Assembly (NCBI GenBank): GCA_963732845.1
Contig: CAVTBE010000001.1
Location: 33,493-97,492 of the forward strand
Direction of reading: 5' to 3'
Source of the DNA: CAVSRC01 sp963732845
GTDB taxonomy: Bacteria > Pseudomonadota > Alphaproteobacteria > Rhizobiales > Kaistiaceae
DNA: 64,000 bases
Shown here: in pieces, positions 44,114-52,715 of the stretch
Layout: each line of letters starts with the position of its first letter
How positions within the stretch are numbered: the stretch's first letter is position 1
Notes under the pieces: generated by a model
What the model saw: the letters and a program-made list of their open reading frames with translations, nothing else
Databases searched by the model: none
Told to the model about the DNA's origin: nothing
Translations under genes and position numbers: made by a program

Positions 44114-44956
44114 ATGGCCAACCAGACAGGGGCTGCGAGCGCGCCGCCGCGCGATCTCGAGACGCTGAAGGCGGTGCTGGTCGACGGCCGCCACCGCCTG
44201 CCGCCGCGCCTCGTCCAGGTGGCGGCCTTCGCGCTGGAGAATCCCGACGAGATGGCGCTCGGCACGACGGCGAGCATCTCCGCCCAGGCCTCGGTGCAGC
44301 CCTCGACCCTCATCCGTTTCGCCAAGCGGCTCGGCTATTCCGGCTTCTCCGACCTGCAGCGCGTCTTCCGCCAGGCACTGCGCTCCAACTGGCCGGATTA
44401 CCGCGAGCGACTTGTCCGCGTCGCCCGTGCCCGCGAGGCCGGCGGACCGCACCCACTGCTTTCCGGTTTCGCCGAAAGTGCCATGGTTTCTCTGGAAAGG
44501 CTTATGGCGCAGGCTTCGGAAGAATATATCGGCCGCGCCGCCGAGACCCTCGCCCGCGCTCAGGTGATCTATCTGCTCGGCATGCGGCGGGCCTTTCCGG
44601 TTGCCCTCTATCTCGCCTATGCGCTGGGCAAGCTCGGCATCCGCGCCGTACTCGCCGACCACGTTGCCGGCCTCGCGCCGGAGCAGCTCACCGAAGCCGG
44701 CAAGCGCGATGCGCTGATCGCCATCAGCTTCACGCCCTACACGCCGATCACCGTCGAGCTCACCAACCGGCTGGCCGAACGCGGCGTTCCGGTGATCGCG
44801 CTGACCGACAGCCCGTTCTCGCCGCTGTCGCCGCCGGCGACCGTCGCCTTCGAGATTCCCGAGGCCGATTATGCCGGCTTCCGCTCGCTCGCTGCGACCT
44901 TCTGCGTGGCCATGGCGCTCGCCGTCGCGACGGCGGCCCGGCGGAACGAGATGTAG
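44114..44956 (+). CDS. iolR: RpiR family inositol catabolism repressor
   Basis: The ATG at 44114 gives 280 residues: an RpiR-type helix-turn-helix near 25-80 (ASVQPSTLIRFAKRLGYSGF) and a SIS sugar-phosphate-binding domain (IYLLGMRRAFPVALYLAYAL, ALIAISFTPYTPIT). In rhizobia IolR senses a phosphorylated inositol intermediate, such as the product of IolC, and represses iol genes. Operators lie both before iolR and between iolR and iolC. It is the first gene of the iol locus on the same strand. Confidence 0.92.
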   Translation: MANQTGAASAPPRDLETLKAVLVDGRHRLPPRLVQVAAFALENPDEMALGTTASISAQASVQPSTLIRFAKRLGYSGFSDLQRVFRQALRSNWPDYRERLVRVARAREAGGPHPLLSGFAESAMVSLERLMAQASEEYIGRAAETLARAQVIYLLGMRRAFPVALYLAYALGKLGIRAVLADHVAGLAPEQLTEAGKRDALIAISFTPYTPITVELTNRLAERGVPVIALTDSPFSPLSPPATVAFEIPEADYAGFRSLAATFCVAMALAVATAARRNEM

Positions 44957-44960
44957 AATA

Positions 44961-45010
44961 TATGGAATGGATATTCCATATTGACGATATTGTGGAATGA
45001 CTGTTCTATA
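44961..45010 (+). promoter_or_regulatory. Tandem IolR operators overlapping the iolC promoter
   Basis: TATGGAAT-GGAT-ATTCCATA (44961-44980) is a perfect 8-bp dyad. TGTGGAAT-GACT-GTTCTATA (44991-45010) is a looser copy 30 bp further on, three helical turns away. TTGACG at 44981-44986 with TTCTAT at 45004-45009 (17-nt spacing) is a good sigma-70 promoter lying within the operator pair. Repressor binding would block RNA polymerase directly. Confidence 0.85.
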
Positions 45011-45067
45011 TAGATAACCAATACCACGCCCCGCCAGAGGGCGGTGAAACGCCAAAGCAGGCCCGCA

Positions 45068-46987
45068 ATGGCCAACCCGTCACGCCTCGACCTCATCACA
45101 ATCGGCCGCTCCTCCGTGGACCTCTACGGACAGCAGATCGGCGGACGGCTGGAGGACATGGCCTCCTTCGCCAAGTCGGTCGGCGGCAGCCCCACAAACA
45201 CCGCCATCGGTGCTGCGCGCCTGGGGCTCAAGGCCGGGCTCATCACCCGTGTCGGCGACGAACACATGGGCCGCTTCATCCGCGAGCAGCTCGTCCGCGA
45301 GGGCGTCGCCGTCGATGGGGTCGTCACCGATCCCGACCGGCTGACCGCGCTGGTCGTTCTCGGCGTCCGCGACGACCGCACCTCGCCGCATATCTTCTTC
45401 CGCGCCGATTGCGCCGATATGGCGCTCTCGGACGATGACATCGATGAGGCCTATATCCAGTCGGCTTCGGCAGTCCTCGTCAGCGGCACGCATTTTTCGA
45501 CGCCCACCGTCGAGGCGGCCAGTCACAAGGCGATCCGCGCCGCCAGGGCCGCCGGCCGCAAGGTCGTCTTCGACGTCGATTACCGTCCGAACCTCTGGGG
45601 ACTGGCCGGTCACGGCGCCGGCGACAACCGCTTCATCCGCTCCGAGGCGGTGACCAGGCGCCTCGACGCGGTGGTCAGCCAGGTCGATCTCATCGTCGGC
45701 ACCGAAGAGGAGCTGATGATCGCCGGCGGCGGCGACACCATGCTCGATTCGGTCAGGCGCATCCGTGCCATGACGCCGGCCACCATCGTGCTCAAGCAGG
45801 GGCCGATGGGCTGCGTCGTCTATCCCGGCGCCATCCCCGAGCGGCTGGAGGACGGCATTCGCGGGCCCGGCTTCCCGGTCGACGTTTACAATACGCTCGG
45901 TGCCGGCGACGCCTTTATGGCCGGTTTCCTGCGCGGCTGGCTGAAGGGCGAGCCCATCGAAACCGCCTGCGCCTGGGCCAACGCCTGCGGCGCCATCGCC
46001 GTATCGCGCCTGCTGTGCTCGCCGGAATACCCGACTTTTCCCGAGCTGCAGGCCTTTCTCGCCCGCAAGCCGACGCCGCGCGTTGTGCGCCGCGACGTCG
46101 CCTTGAACGATGTCCACTGGGTGGAGACCCGGCGCCCGCAACCGGACACGCTGATGGCGCTTGCCATCGACCATCGCAGCCAGTTGGAGGCGATGGCCGA
46201 TCGAGCCGGTGCCCCGCGCGAGCGCATCGGCCGCTTCAAGGAACTCGCCGTCGAAGCGACCACCCGCGTCGCCGGGGGACAGGCCGGCTTCGGCATGCTG
46301 CTCGACGGCACCTACGGCACCAGGGCGCTGCACGCCGCCGCCGGCCATCCGTTCTGGATCGGCCGGCCGGTCGAACAGCCGGGCTCGCGCCCGCTCGAAT
46401 TCGAGGGCGGCGGCGATCTCGGCGCCCACCTGATCGAATGGCCGGTCATCCAGACGGTCAAGTGCCTGTGCTTCTATCACCCGGACGACCCGGACGATCT
46501 CAAGGCGCGGCAGGAGCGCGAGCTCTCGCGCGTTTTCGATGCGGCGCGCACGGTCGGTCGCGAATTGATGATCGAGATCATCGCCGGCAAGAACGGCGCG
46601 ATTGCCGAAGACACCGTCGCCCGCGTCCTTGAGCGGCTCTACGCGCTCGGCATCCGGCCCGACTGGTGGAAGCTGGAGCCGCAGGCAAGCGCCGCGGCGT
46701 GGGGCGCGATCGACCGCACCATCGCCGCCAATGATGCGAAATGCCGCGGCGTCGTCATGCTCGGCCTCGATGCGCCGGAAGCGGACCTGGTGCGTGGCTT
46801 TGCCCTTGCCGCCCGGGCCGAGCGGGTGAAAGGCTTCGCCGTCGGGCGTACCATCTTCGGGGCGGCGGCGGCCGCCTGGCTGGCGGGCGGGATCGACGAT
46901 GCGGCGGCGATCGATGACATGGCGACCCGCTTCGCGCGTCTGGTCGCCGCCTGGCGGAGCGCGATCCGGGAGGCAGGCGCCGGCTAG
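45068..46987 (+). CDS. iolC: 5-dehydro-2-deoxygluconokinase fused to DUF2090
   Basis: The start at 45068 (MANPSRLDLITIGRSSVDLY) gives 639 residues. Residues 1-330 are a PfkB-type kinase (GGSPTNTAIGAARLG, and the ATP/anion-hole motif NTLGAGDAFMAGFLRGW near 280). Residues about 345-635 form DUF2090 (LMALAIDHRSQLEAMAD, WWKLEPQA), an aldolase-like fold often fused to IolC in proteobacteria. It phosphorylates 2-deoxy-5-keto-gluconate and may add the aldolase step through DUF2090, which would explain why no separate iolJ is seen. It is the first structural gene behind the IolR operators. Confidence 0.93.
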   Translation: MANPSRLDLITIGRSSVDLYGQQIGGRLEDMASFAKSVGGSPTNTAIGAARLGLKAGLITRVGDEHMGRFIREQLVREGVAVDGVVTDPDRLTALVVLGVRDDRTSPHIFFRADCADMALSDDDIDEAYIQSASAVLVSGTHFSTPTVEAASHKAIRAARAAGRKVVFDVDYRPNLWGLAGHGAGDNRFIRSEAVTRRLDAVVSQVDLIVGTEEELMIAGGGDTMLDSVRRIRAMTPATIVLKQGPMGCVVYPGAIPERLEDGIRGPGFPVDVYNTLGAGDAFMAGFLRGWLKGEPIETACAWANACGAIAVSRLLCSPEYPTFPELQAFLARKPTPRVVRRDVALNDVHWVETRRPQPDTLMALAIDHRSQLEAMADRAGAPRERIGRFKELAVEATTRVAGGQAGFGMLLDGTYGTRALHAAAGHPFWIGRPVEQPGSRPLEFEGGGDLGAHLIEWPVIQTVKCLCFYHPDDPDDLKARQERELSRVFDAARTVGRELMIEIIAGKNGAIAEDTVARVLERLYALGIRPDWWKLEPQASAAAWGAIDRTIAANDAKCRGVVMLGLDAPEADLVRGFALAARAERVKGFAVGRTIFGAAAAAWLAGGIDDAAAIDDMATRFARLVAAWRSAIREAGAG

Positions 46988-47002
46988 AGCGTTGGGAGGA
47001 AA

Positions 47003-48853
47003 ATGATGCAGACGGTTCGCTTGACGGCGGCGCAGGCACTCGTGCGCTTCCTCGCCGCCCAGATGACCGAGGTCGACGGCGAGAGGCTGCCGATCTTCGC
47101 CGGCGTCTGGGCGATCTTCGGTCACGGCAACGTCGCGGCACTCGGCGAGGCGCTTTATGCCGAACGCGAGCGCCTGCCGACCTGGCGCGGCAACAACGAG
47201 CAGGCGATGGCGCTGGCGGCCATCGCTTACGCCAAGGCGAGCCGCCGCCGCCGCATGATGGCGTGCACCTCCTCCATCGGCCCCGGCGCCACCAACATGG
47301 TCACCGCCGCCGCCGTCGCCCATGTCGATCGCCTGCCGGTGCTCTTCGTCCCCGGCGATGTCTTCGCCAGCCGCATTCCCGATCCGGTGCTGCAGCAGGT
47401 CGAATCCTTCGGCGACGGCACCGCCTCGGCCAATGACTGCTTCCGGCCGGTGTCGCGCTATTTCGACCGCATCACCCGGCCGGAGCAGGTCATCCCCGCG
47501 CTCCAGCGCGCCATGGCGGTGCTCACCGATCCGGCCGAATGCGGGCCGGTGACGCTTGCCTTCTGCCAGGACGTCCAGGCGCAGGCCTTCGACTATCCCG
47601 AGAGCTTTTTTGGCGAGCGCCTGTGGCTGCCCCGCCGTGTGCGGCCTGATACGCGCGAGCTTGCCGCCGCGGTGGAGGTCCTGCGCGCCGCGAAGAAGCC
47701 GATCGTCATCGCCGGCGGCGGCGTCCTCTACAGCGATGCGATGGACGCCCTGGCTGGCTTCGCCGAGGCCCACGGGCTCCCCGTTGCCGAAACCCAGGCC
47801 GGCAAGTCGTCGATCCCGGCAAGCCATCCGCTTGCCGTCGGTTCCATCGGCGTCACCGGTACCTCGGTCGCCAATGCACTGGCCGCGGAGGCCGATGTCA
47901 TCCTCGCCGTCGGCACGCGCCTGCAGGATTTCACCACAGGTTCGTGGGATCTGTTCCGCAATCCCGCGCGCCGCATCATCAGCCTCAACGTCCAGCCCTT
48001 CGACGCCCACAAGCATCGCGCCGCCGCACTGGTCGCCGACGCCCGCGCCGGCCTGGAGGAGCTTTCCGCAGCGCTTGCCGGCTGGCGCAGCGATGCCGGC
48101 TGGCAACAGGCCATCGCCAGCGGCCGCACGGCCTGGGCCGAGACGGCGGCCCGCGCCACCGGCCCCACCAACACCGTGCCGCCGTCCGACGCCCAGGTGA
48201 TCGGCGCCGTCGAGCGCACCGCCAGCCCCGATACGGTGGTCGTCAACGCCGCCGGCGGTCTGCCGGGCGAACTGCACAAGCACTGGCAGGCCGAGCGGCC
48301 GGGCAGCTACCACATGGAATACGGCTATTCCTGCATGGGCTACGAGATCGCCGGCGGCATCGGCGTCAAGCTCGCGCTGCCCGAGCGCGACGTCGTCGTG
48401 CTGGTCGGCGACGGCTCCTACCTGATGATGAATTCGGAACTGGCGACATCGGTCCTGCTCGGCCAGAAGCTCACCGTCGTCGTCCTCGACAATCACGGCT
48501 TCGGCTGCATCACGCGCCTGCAGGAGGCGACCGGCGGCGCCCGCTTCAACAACCTGTTCGAGGACACCAACCACGCGGCGCTGCCGGCGATCGACTTCCG
48601 CGCCCATGCCGAGGCGCTGGGCGCCATTGCCGAGAAGGTCACCACGATCGACGAACTGGAGGCCGCGCTCATCCGCGCCAGGGACAACGACCGTACCACC
48701 GTGATCGTCATCGACACCGATCCCTTCGTCACCACCGAGGCCGGCGGCCATTGGTGGGACGTCGTCGTGCCCGAGGTTTCGGCGCGGCCTGAGGTCAAGG
48801 CCGCGCGTGCCGCCTATGAGGCAGCCGTCGGCGCACGGCGGCTGGGAGACTAG
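47003..48853 (+). CDS. iolD: 3D-(3,5/4)-trihydroxycyclohexane-1,2-dione hydrolase
   Basis: GGAGGAAA precedes the ATG, 15 nt after iolC. The 616 residues have the three domains of thiamine-diphosphate enzymes. They include the IolD-typical N-terminal FAGVWAIFGHGNVAALGEAL, SIGPGATNMVTAAAVAHVDR, and a C-terminal TPP-Mg motif VGDGSYLMMNSELATSV with LDNHGFGCI. It opens the ring of the diketo-inositol intermediate to 5-deoxy-glucuronate. Length is normal. Confidence 0.95.
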   Translation: MMQTVRLTAAQALVRFLAAQMTEVDGERLPIFAGVWAIFGHGNVAALGEALYAERERLPTWRGNNEQAMALAAIAYAKASRRRRMMACTSSIGPGATNMVTAAAVAHVDRLPVLFVPGDVFASRIPDPVLQQVESFGDGTASANDCFRPVSRYFDRITRPEQVIPALQRAMAVLTDPAECGPVTLAFCQDVQAQAFDYPESFFGERLWLPRRVRPDTRELAAAVEVLRAAKKPIVIAGGGVLYSDAMDALAGFAEAHGLPVAETQAGKSSIPASHPLAVGSIGVTGTSVANALAAEADVILAVGTRLQDFTTGSWDLFRNPARRIISLNVQPFDAHKHRAAALVADARAGLEELSAALAGWRSDAGWQQAIASGRTAWAETAARATGPTNTVPPSDAQVIGAVERTASPDTVVVNAAGGLPGELHKHWQAERPGSYHMEYGYSCMGYEIAGGIGVKLALPERDVVVLVGDGSYLMMNSELATSVLLGQKLTVVVLDNHGFGCITRLQEATGGARFNNLFEDTNHAALPAIDFRAHAEALGAIAEKVTTIDELEAALIRARDNDRTTVIVIDTDPFVTTEAGGHWWDVVVPEVSARPEVKAARAAYEAAVGARRLGD

Positions 48854-48862
48854 GAGAGGAAA

Positions 48863-49744
48863 ATGCCCATCCGTTTCGGCACCAACCCCATCGGCTGGTC
48901 CAATGACGACATGCCCGAGCTTGGCGGCGACACGCCGCTGGAGCAATGCCTCGCCGAGGCGAAGCAGGCCGGCTTCGAGGGGATGGAGCTTGGCAACAAG
49001 TTTCCGCGCGAGCCGGCGGCGCTCAAGGCCGCCCTCGATCCGCACGGGCTCGCGCTCGTCTCCGGCTGGTACTCGGCCGAACTTCTGCGCCGCACGCCGA
49101 AGCAAGAGATGGACCGCCTGCGCCCCCATCTCGATCTCCTGAAGGCGCTCGGCGCCAACGTCCTCGTCTTCGCCGAGACCACCGACACCGACCACCACCA
49201 GCCGCTGTCGCAGCGCCCGGTGCTGAAGGAGGGCCAGTGGGCCGAACTCGGCAAGCGCTGGACCGAGATGGCCGAGATGACGCTGGCCGAGGGCGTCCGC
49301 CTCTGCTTCCATCACCACATGGGGACCGTCGTCCAGGCGGAAGCCGAGATCCACGCCATGATGGCGGCGACCGGCCCGGCCTTCCACCTCCTGCTCGACA
49401 CCGGCCACGCCACCTGGGGCGGCACCGATCCCGCGGCGCTGGCGCGCCGCTACCGCGACCGGATTAGCCACTTCCATGCCAAGGACGTGCGCAAGGACGT
49501 CATGGCCCGCGCCAACGCGGAAGACTGGCCGTTCCTCAAGGCAGTGGTCGAGGGCGTCTACACCGTGCCCGGCGACGGCAGTATCGATTTCGTTTCGGTC
49601 TTGAAGGAACTGCCCGGCTATTCCGGCTGGCTCGTGGTCGAGGCCGAGCAGGACCCGGCCAAGGCCAATCCGCTGCGCTACGCCAAGATGGGCTATGCCA
49701 ATCTGCGCCGTTTCGCGGTAGAGGCCGGCCTCATCGCCACCTGA
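48863..49744 (+). CDS. iolE: Inosose dehydratase
   Basis: The 293 residues show the xylose-isomerase-like TIM barrel of IolE: IRFGTNPIGWSNDDMPELGG at the N-terminus, RLCFHHHMGTVVQ with metal-binding histidines, LLLDTGHATWGG and HFHAKDVRKDV. It removes water from scyllo-inosose and needs a divalent metal. It starts 9 nt after iolD behind AGGAGAGGAAA. Confidence 0.95.
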   Translation: MPIRFGTNPIGWSNDDMPELGGDTPLEQCLAEAKQAGFEGMELGNKFPREPAALKAALDPHGLALVSGWYSAELLRRTPKQEMDRLRPHLDLLKALGANVLVFAETTDTDHHQPLSQRPVLKEGQWAELGKRWTEMAEMTLAEGVRLCFHHHMGTVVQAEAEIHAMMAATGPAFHLLLDTGHATWGGTDPAALARRYRDRISHFHAKDVRKDVMARANAEDWPFLKAVVEGVYTVPGDGSIDFVSVLKELPGYSGWLVVEAEQDPAKANPLRYAKMGYANLRRFAVEAGLIAT

Positions 49745-49766
49745 AGAAGAGGGCCGGACAGGATCA

Positions 49767-50582
49767 ATGACCGCATCGAAACTTCTCGTCAGGCCGATGG
49801 CCGACGCCCCCGACGGCCGCGTCATCCACATCACGCCCGAGAGCGCCGGCTGGACCTATGTCGGCTTCGACGTCTACCGGCTCGCCGCCGGTGCGGCGGT
49901 GCGTGACACCACCAAGGCCCGTGAAGTCTGCCTCGTCTTCCTGTCGGGCAAGGGTGCGGTGGAAGCCGGCGGCACGCCGCTCGGCACCGTGGGCGGCCGC
50001 ACTTCGCCGTTCGCAGGCAAGCCGTGGTCGGTCTATGTGCCGGCCGGCTCCGACTGGAAAGTGACGGCCGATGGTCCGCTCGAGCTTGCCGTCTGCTCGG
50101 CGCCGGCCAAGGGCGGCAGGGCGCCGCGCGTCATCACGCCGGACGAGCTTTCGGTGCTCGATCGCGGCACGGGCACCAATCTCCGTCATGTCGTCAATAT
50201 CCTGCCGGAGAGCGATCCGACGGCGGAGAGCCTGCTGGTGGTCGAGGTCATCACCCCCGGCGGCCACTGGTCGAGCTACCCGCCGCACAAGCACGACCGC
50301 GATGCACTGCCCGAGGAGTCGGCGCTGGAGGAGACCTATTACCATCGTCTCAATCCGGCGCAGGGCTTCGCCTTCCAGCGCGTCTATACCGACGACCACT
50401 CGCTCGACGAGACGATCGCGGTCGCCGACGGCGACGTGACCATGGTGCCGCGCGGCTATCACCCGTGCGGCGCGCCGCATGGCTACGATCTCTATTACCT
50501 CAACGTCATGGCCGGTCCGCGCCGTATCTGGAAGTTCCACAACGACCCGGCCCACGAATGGATGCTCAAGTCGACCGCATAA
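49767..50582 (+). CDS. iolB: 5-deoxy-glucuronate isomerase
   Basis: The 271 residues form a double cupin, with the metal site SSYPPHKHDRDALPEESALE near 170-189 and MVPRGYHPCGAPHGYDLYYL near 230-250. It converts 5-deoxy-glucuronate to 2-deoxy-5-keto-gluconate, the substrate of IolC. It lies 22 nt after iolE in the same operon. Confidence 0.95.
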   Translation: MTASKLLVRPMADAPDGRVIHITPESAGWTYVGFDVYRLAAGAAVRDTTKAREVCLVFLSGKGAVEAGGTPLGTVGGRTSPFAGKPWSVYVPAGSDWKVTADGPLELAVCSAPAKGGRAPRVITPDELSVLDRGTGTNLRHVVNILPESDPTAESLLVVEVITPGGHWSSYPPHKHDRDALPEESALEETYYHRLNPAQGFAFQRVYTDDHSLDETIAVADGDVTMVPRGYHPCGAPHGYDLYYLNVMAGPRRIWKFHNDPAHEWMLKSTA

Positions 50583-50613
50583 GCGGCGGCGCTTCTCTCA
50601 GGAGTTCACCCAC

Positions 50614-51606
50614 ATGCTGACAATGGCGCTTCTCGGGGCCGGTCGGATCGGCCAGATCCACGGACGCAACATTGCCGACAACCCGCGTGCGACGCTCGCG
50701 GTCATCGCCGATGCCGATGCCAAGGCGGCCGAGGCGCTCGCCGCAGCGACCGGCGCAAAGGTGGCGACGATCGACGCGATCATGGCCGACAAGGCGATCG
50801 ACGCGGTCGCCATCTGCACGCCGACCGACACCCATGCCGATCTCATCGAGCGTGCCGTCAAGGCCGGCAAGGCGGTCTTCTCCGAGAAGCCGGTCAGCCT
50901 CGAGTCCTCGCGCATCGAGACCTGCCTGAAGGTCGTCGCGGAAGCCAAGGGCAAGCTGATGATCGCCTTCAACCGCCGCTTCGATCCGAGCTTCGCCGAT
51001 GTGAAGCGCCGCATCGATGCCGGCGAGGTCGGCACGGTCGAGATGATCACTGTCCTGTCGCGCGATCCCGCCCCGCCGCCGGTGAGCTACATCGAGCGCT
51101 CCGGCGGTCTCTATCGCGACATGATGATCCACGATTTCGACATGGCATGCTACCTGCTCGGCGAGCAGCCGGTCGAAGTCCATGCCGTCGGGTCCGCCCT
51201 GGTCGATCCGGCCATCGGCAAGGCCGGCGATGTCGATACCGCCGCCGTGCTGCTCAAGACCGCGTCCGGCAAGATCGCCCAGATATCCAATTCGCGCCGC
51301 GCCACCTATGGCTATGACCAGCGCATCGAGGTGCATGGCAGCAAGGGACTGCTCACCGCCGGAAACCACCACGCCACCACGGTCACCCGTGCCGATGGCG
51401 CGGGCTATGCCACCGACCCGGCGCTGCCCTTCTTCCTGGAGCGCTACGCCGAGGCCTATCGCCGGGAGCTTGATGCCTTCGTCGTCGCCGTCCTCGACGG
51501 CAAGCCGCTGAGCCCGACAGGCGAGGACGGGCTCAGGGCCCAGCGCATCGCCGACGCTGCCACGCAAGCGACGCAAAGCGGCCAGCCGGTAAAGCTTTCC
51601 GCCTGA
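50614..51606 (+). CDS. iolG: Inositol 2-dehydrogenase
   Basis: AGGAG lies 10 nt before the ATG at 50614, giving 330 residues. The N-terminal Rossmann motif is GAGRIGQIHGRNIADN (8-23). EKPVSLE carries the conserved lysine and RDMMIHDFDMACYL the catalytic histidine pair of the Gfo/Idh/MocA family. It starts the pathway by oxidising myo-inositol to scyllo-inosose with NAD. It is the last iol gene here; iolA (methylmalonate-semialdehyde dehydrogenase) is not in the window. Confidence 0.95.
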   Translation: MLTMALLGAGRIGQIHGRNIADNPRATLAVIADADAKAAEALAAATGAKVATIDAIMADKAIDAVAICTPTDTHADLIERAVKAGKAVFSEKPVSLESSRIETCLKVVAEAKGKLMIAFNRRFDPSFADVKRRIDAGEVGTVEMITVLSRDPAPPPVSYIERSGGLYRDMMIHDFDMACYLLGEQPVEVHAVGSALVDPAIGKAGDVDTAAVLLKTASGKIAQISNSRRATYGYDQRIEVHGSKGLLTAGNHHATTVTRADGAGYATDPALPFFLERYAEAYRRELDAFVVAVLDGKPLSPTGEDGLRAQRIADAATQATQSGQPVKLSA

Positions 51607-51609
51607 AAT

Positions 51610-51704
51610 GGAGGGGATCGCGAAGGCTGAGGCCTGAACGGCACGGCCCTTCGTCTCGTCGGGCAGGATCTGCGAGAAGGCCAGGCGGGAAACGTCGTCG
51701 ATCG
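51610..51704 (-). mobile_element. Fragment of an IS481-like transposase
   Basis: About 30 codons read PPIDDVSRLAFSQILPDETK and onward, which matches the catalytic-core segment (IDDATRLAY...LPDE) of IS481-type DDE transposases. No start, no remaining DDE residues and no terminal repeats are present. It abuts the 69-bp repeat at 51710, so a decayed insertion probably marks the cassette boundary. Confidence 0.5.
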
Positions 51705-51709
51705 GGGGC

Positions 51710-51778
51710 GAAATCAGCCTTGCGTGGTAACCGCGTGGTGACCGCGCGTCCACATGTCGCGGCGCACCACAAAGAATG
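51710..51778 (+). repeat. 69-bp direct repeat, left copy
   Basis: This stretch matches 58938-59006 with about five mismatches (shared core GCGCGTCCACATGTCGCGGC). The two copies are in the same orientation and bracket 7.2 kb containing an Afu/Fbp-like transporter, a lacI and two broken genes. Its nature (insertion-sequence end or host repeat) is unknown. Confidence 0.9.
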
Positions 51779-51874
51779 TAACGCCAAGCCAGTCGCTATC
51801 GATCAGGTCGCGCGATTGCATGAGCCGTCAGGCCAGCTTGCCAACGCCTGGCCCAAATTGCCCTTGCTCGCCGC

Positions 51875-52715
51875 TCACCCGATTGCGCTGGCTGCCTTGC
51901 CGCTCCAGAACCCCGCATCATCGAGGCGGCAGAGGTGCATAAGTTTGTCGAAGACCTCGACCCGAGCACCCAGCACGGCGGCCGCGCCCCGCATGTCCGC
52001 TCCCCCGTCGAAAGGCAGCGTTCGCCCGCCTGCGGCTTCCACCAGGCAATATCCCGCCATGCAGTCCCACGCACACATGCGCGGTTCGACATAGCCGACA
52101 AGGCGACCCGCCGCGACATAGGCAAGCATCAGCGCGCCGGAGCCGTAACGCACCCAGTCGATGTCGGCTGTCATCAATGCCTCGAACATGTCTGCAACCT
52201 TCGCCGCCGGCACCCGATCGTTGGCGCCGACCCCGAGCAGGCCGCTATTCGGCTTGTTCCCCGGCTCGATCCGTAGCTGCGCGCCATTCACCGCGGCCCC
52301 GGCGCCGCGTGCTGCGGTGAAGAGTCTCCTCCATCATCGGCGCATAGATCACACCGATCGCCGGACCATGCACATCAAAGGCGCCAATCGAGACGCACCA
52401 GCCAGGCAGGCCGGCAAGAAAGGGAGCCGTGCCGTCGATCGGATCGATTGCCCAGGTCAGCCCCGAGGTGCCGGGCGTCGTGCCGTGCTCTTCGCCAAGG
52501 AGCGCGTCGTCGGGGAAAGCATCGGCAATCTCCGCGCGGATCAGCCGTTCTACGGCTCGGTCTGCTTCTGTGACGAAGTCGCCTGGGTGGCGCTTCGTCT
52601 CAATGATCAGCCGATCGCGAGCGCGAAAATATTCCAGCGCCAGTGCTCCCGCACGGCGCGCCGTTGCCTCGGCACATGCGAGGCGGGAGGTAAGGTCGAG
52701 CGACACAGTGGTCAT
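51875..52715 (-). pseudogene. Inositol-monophosphatase family phosphatase, frameshifted
   Basis: The first half reads through the metal motif WAIDPIDGTAPFLAGLPGW to GVIYAPMMEE. The second half resumes in another frame with LFTAARGAGAAVNGAQLR, GSGALMLAYVAAGRL and AWDCMAGYCLVEAAGG, the second family motif. One surplus base at about 52320-52330 causes the shift. Restored length is about 280 residues, normal for the family. The start overlaps the ATPase stop as ATGA. Beside an AfuABC-like importer it would dephosphorylate an imported sugar phosphate. Sequencing error or true inactivation cannot be told apart here. Confidence 0.85.

Noticed and set aside
45080..49834. A minus-strand open frame of 1584 codons opposite iolC, iolD and iolE
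   Set aside because: It is the antisense shadow of strongly coding G+C-rich genes. The sequence is low in structure, lacks a ribosome site and crosses three well-supported genes.
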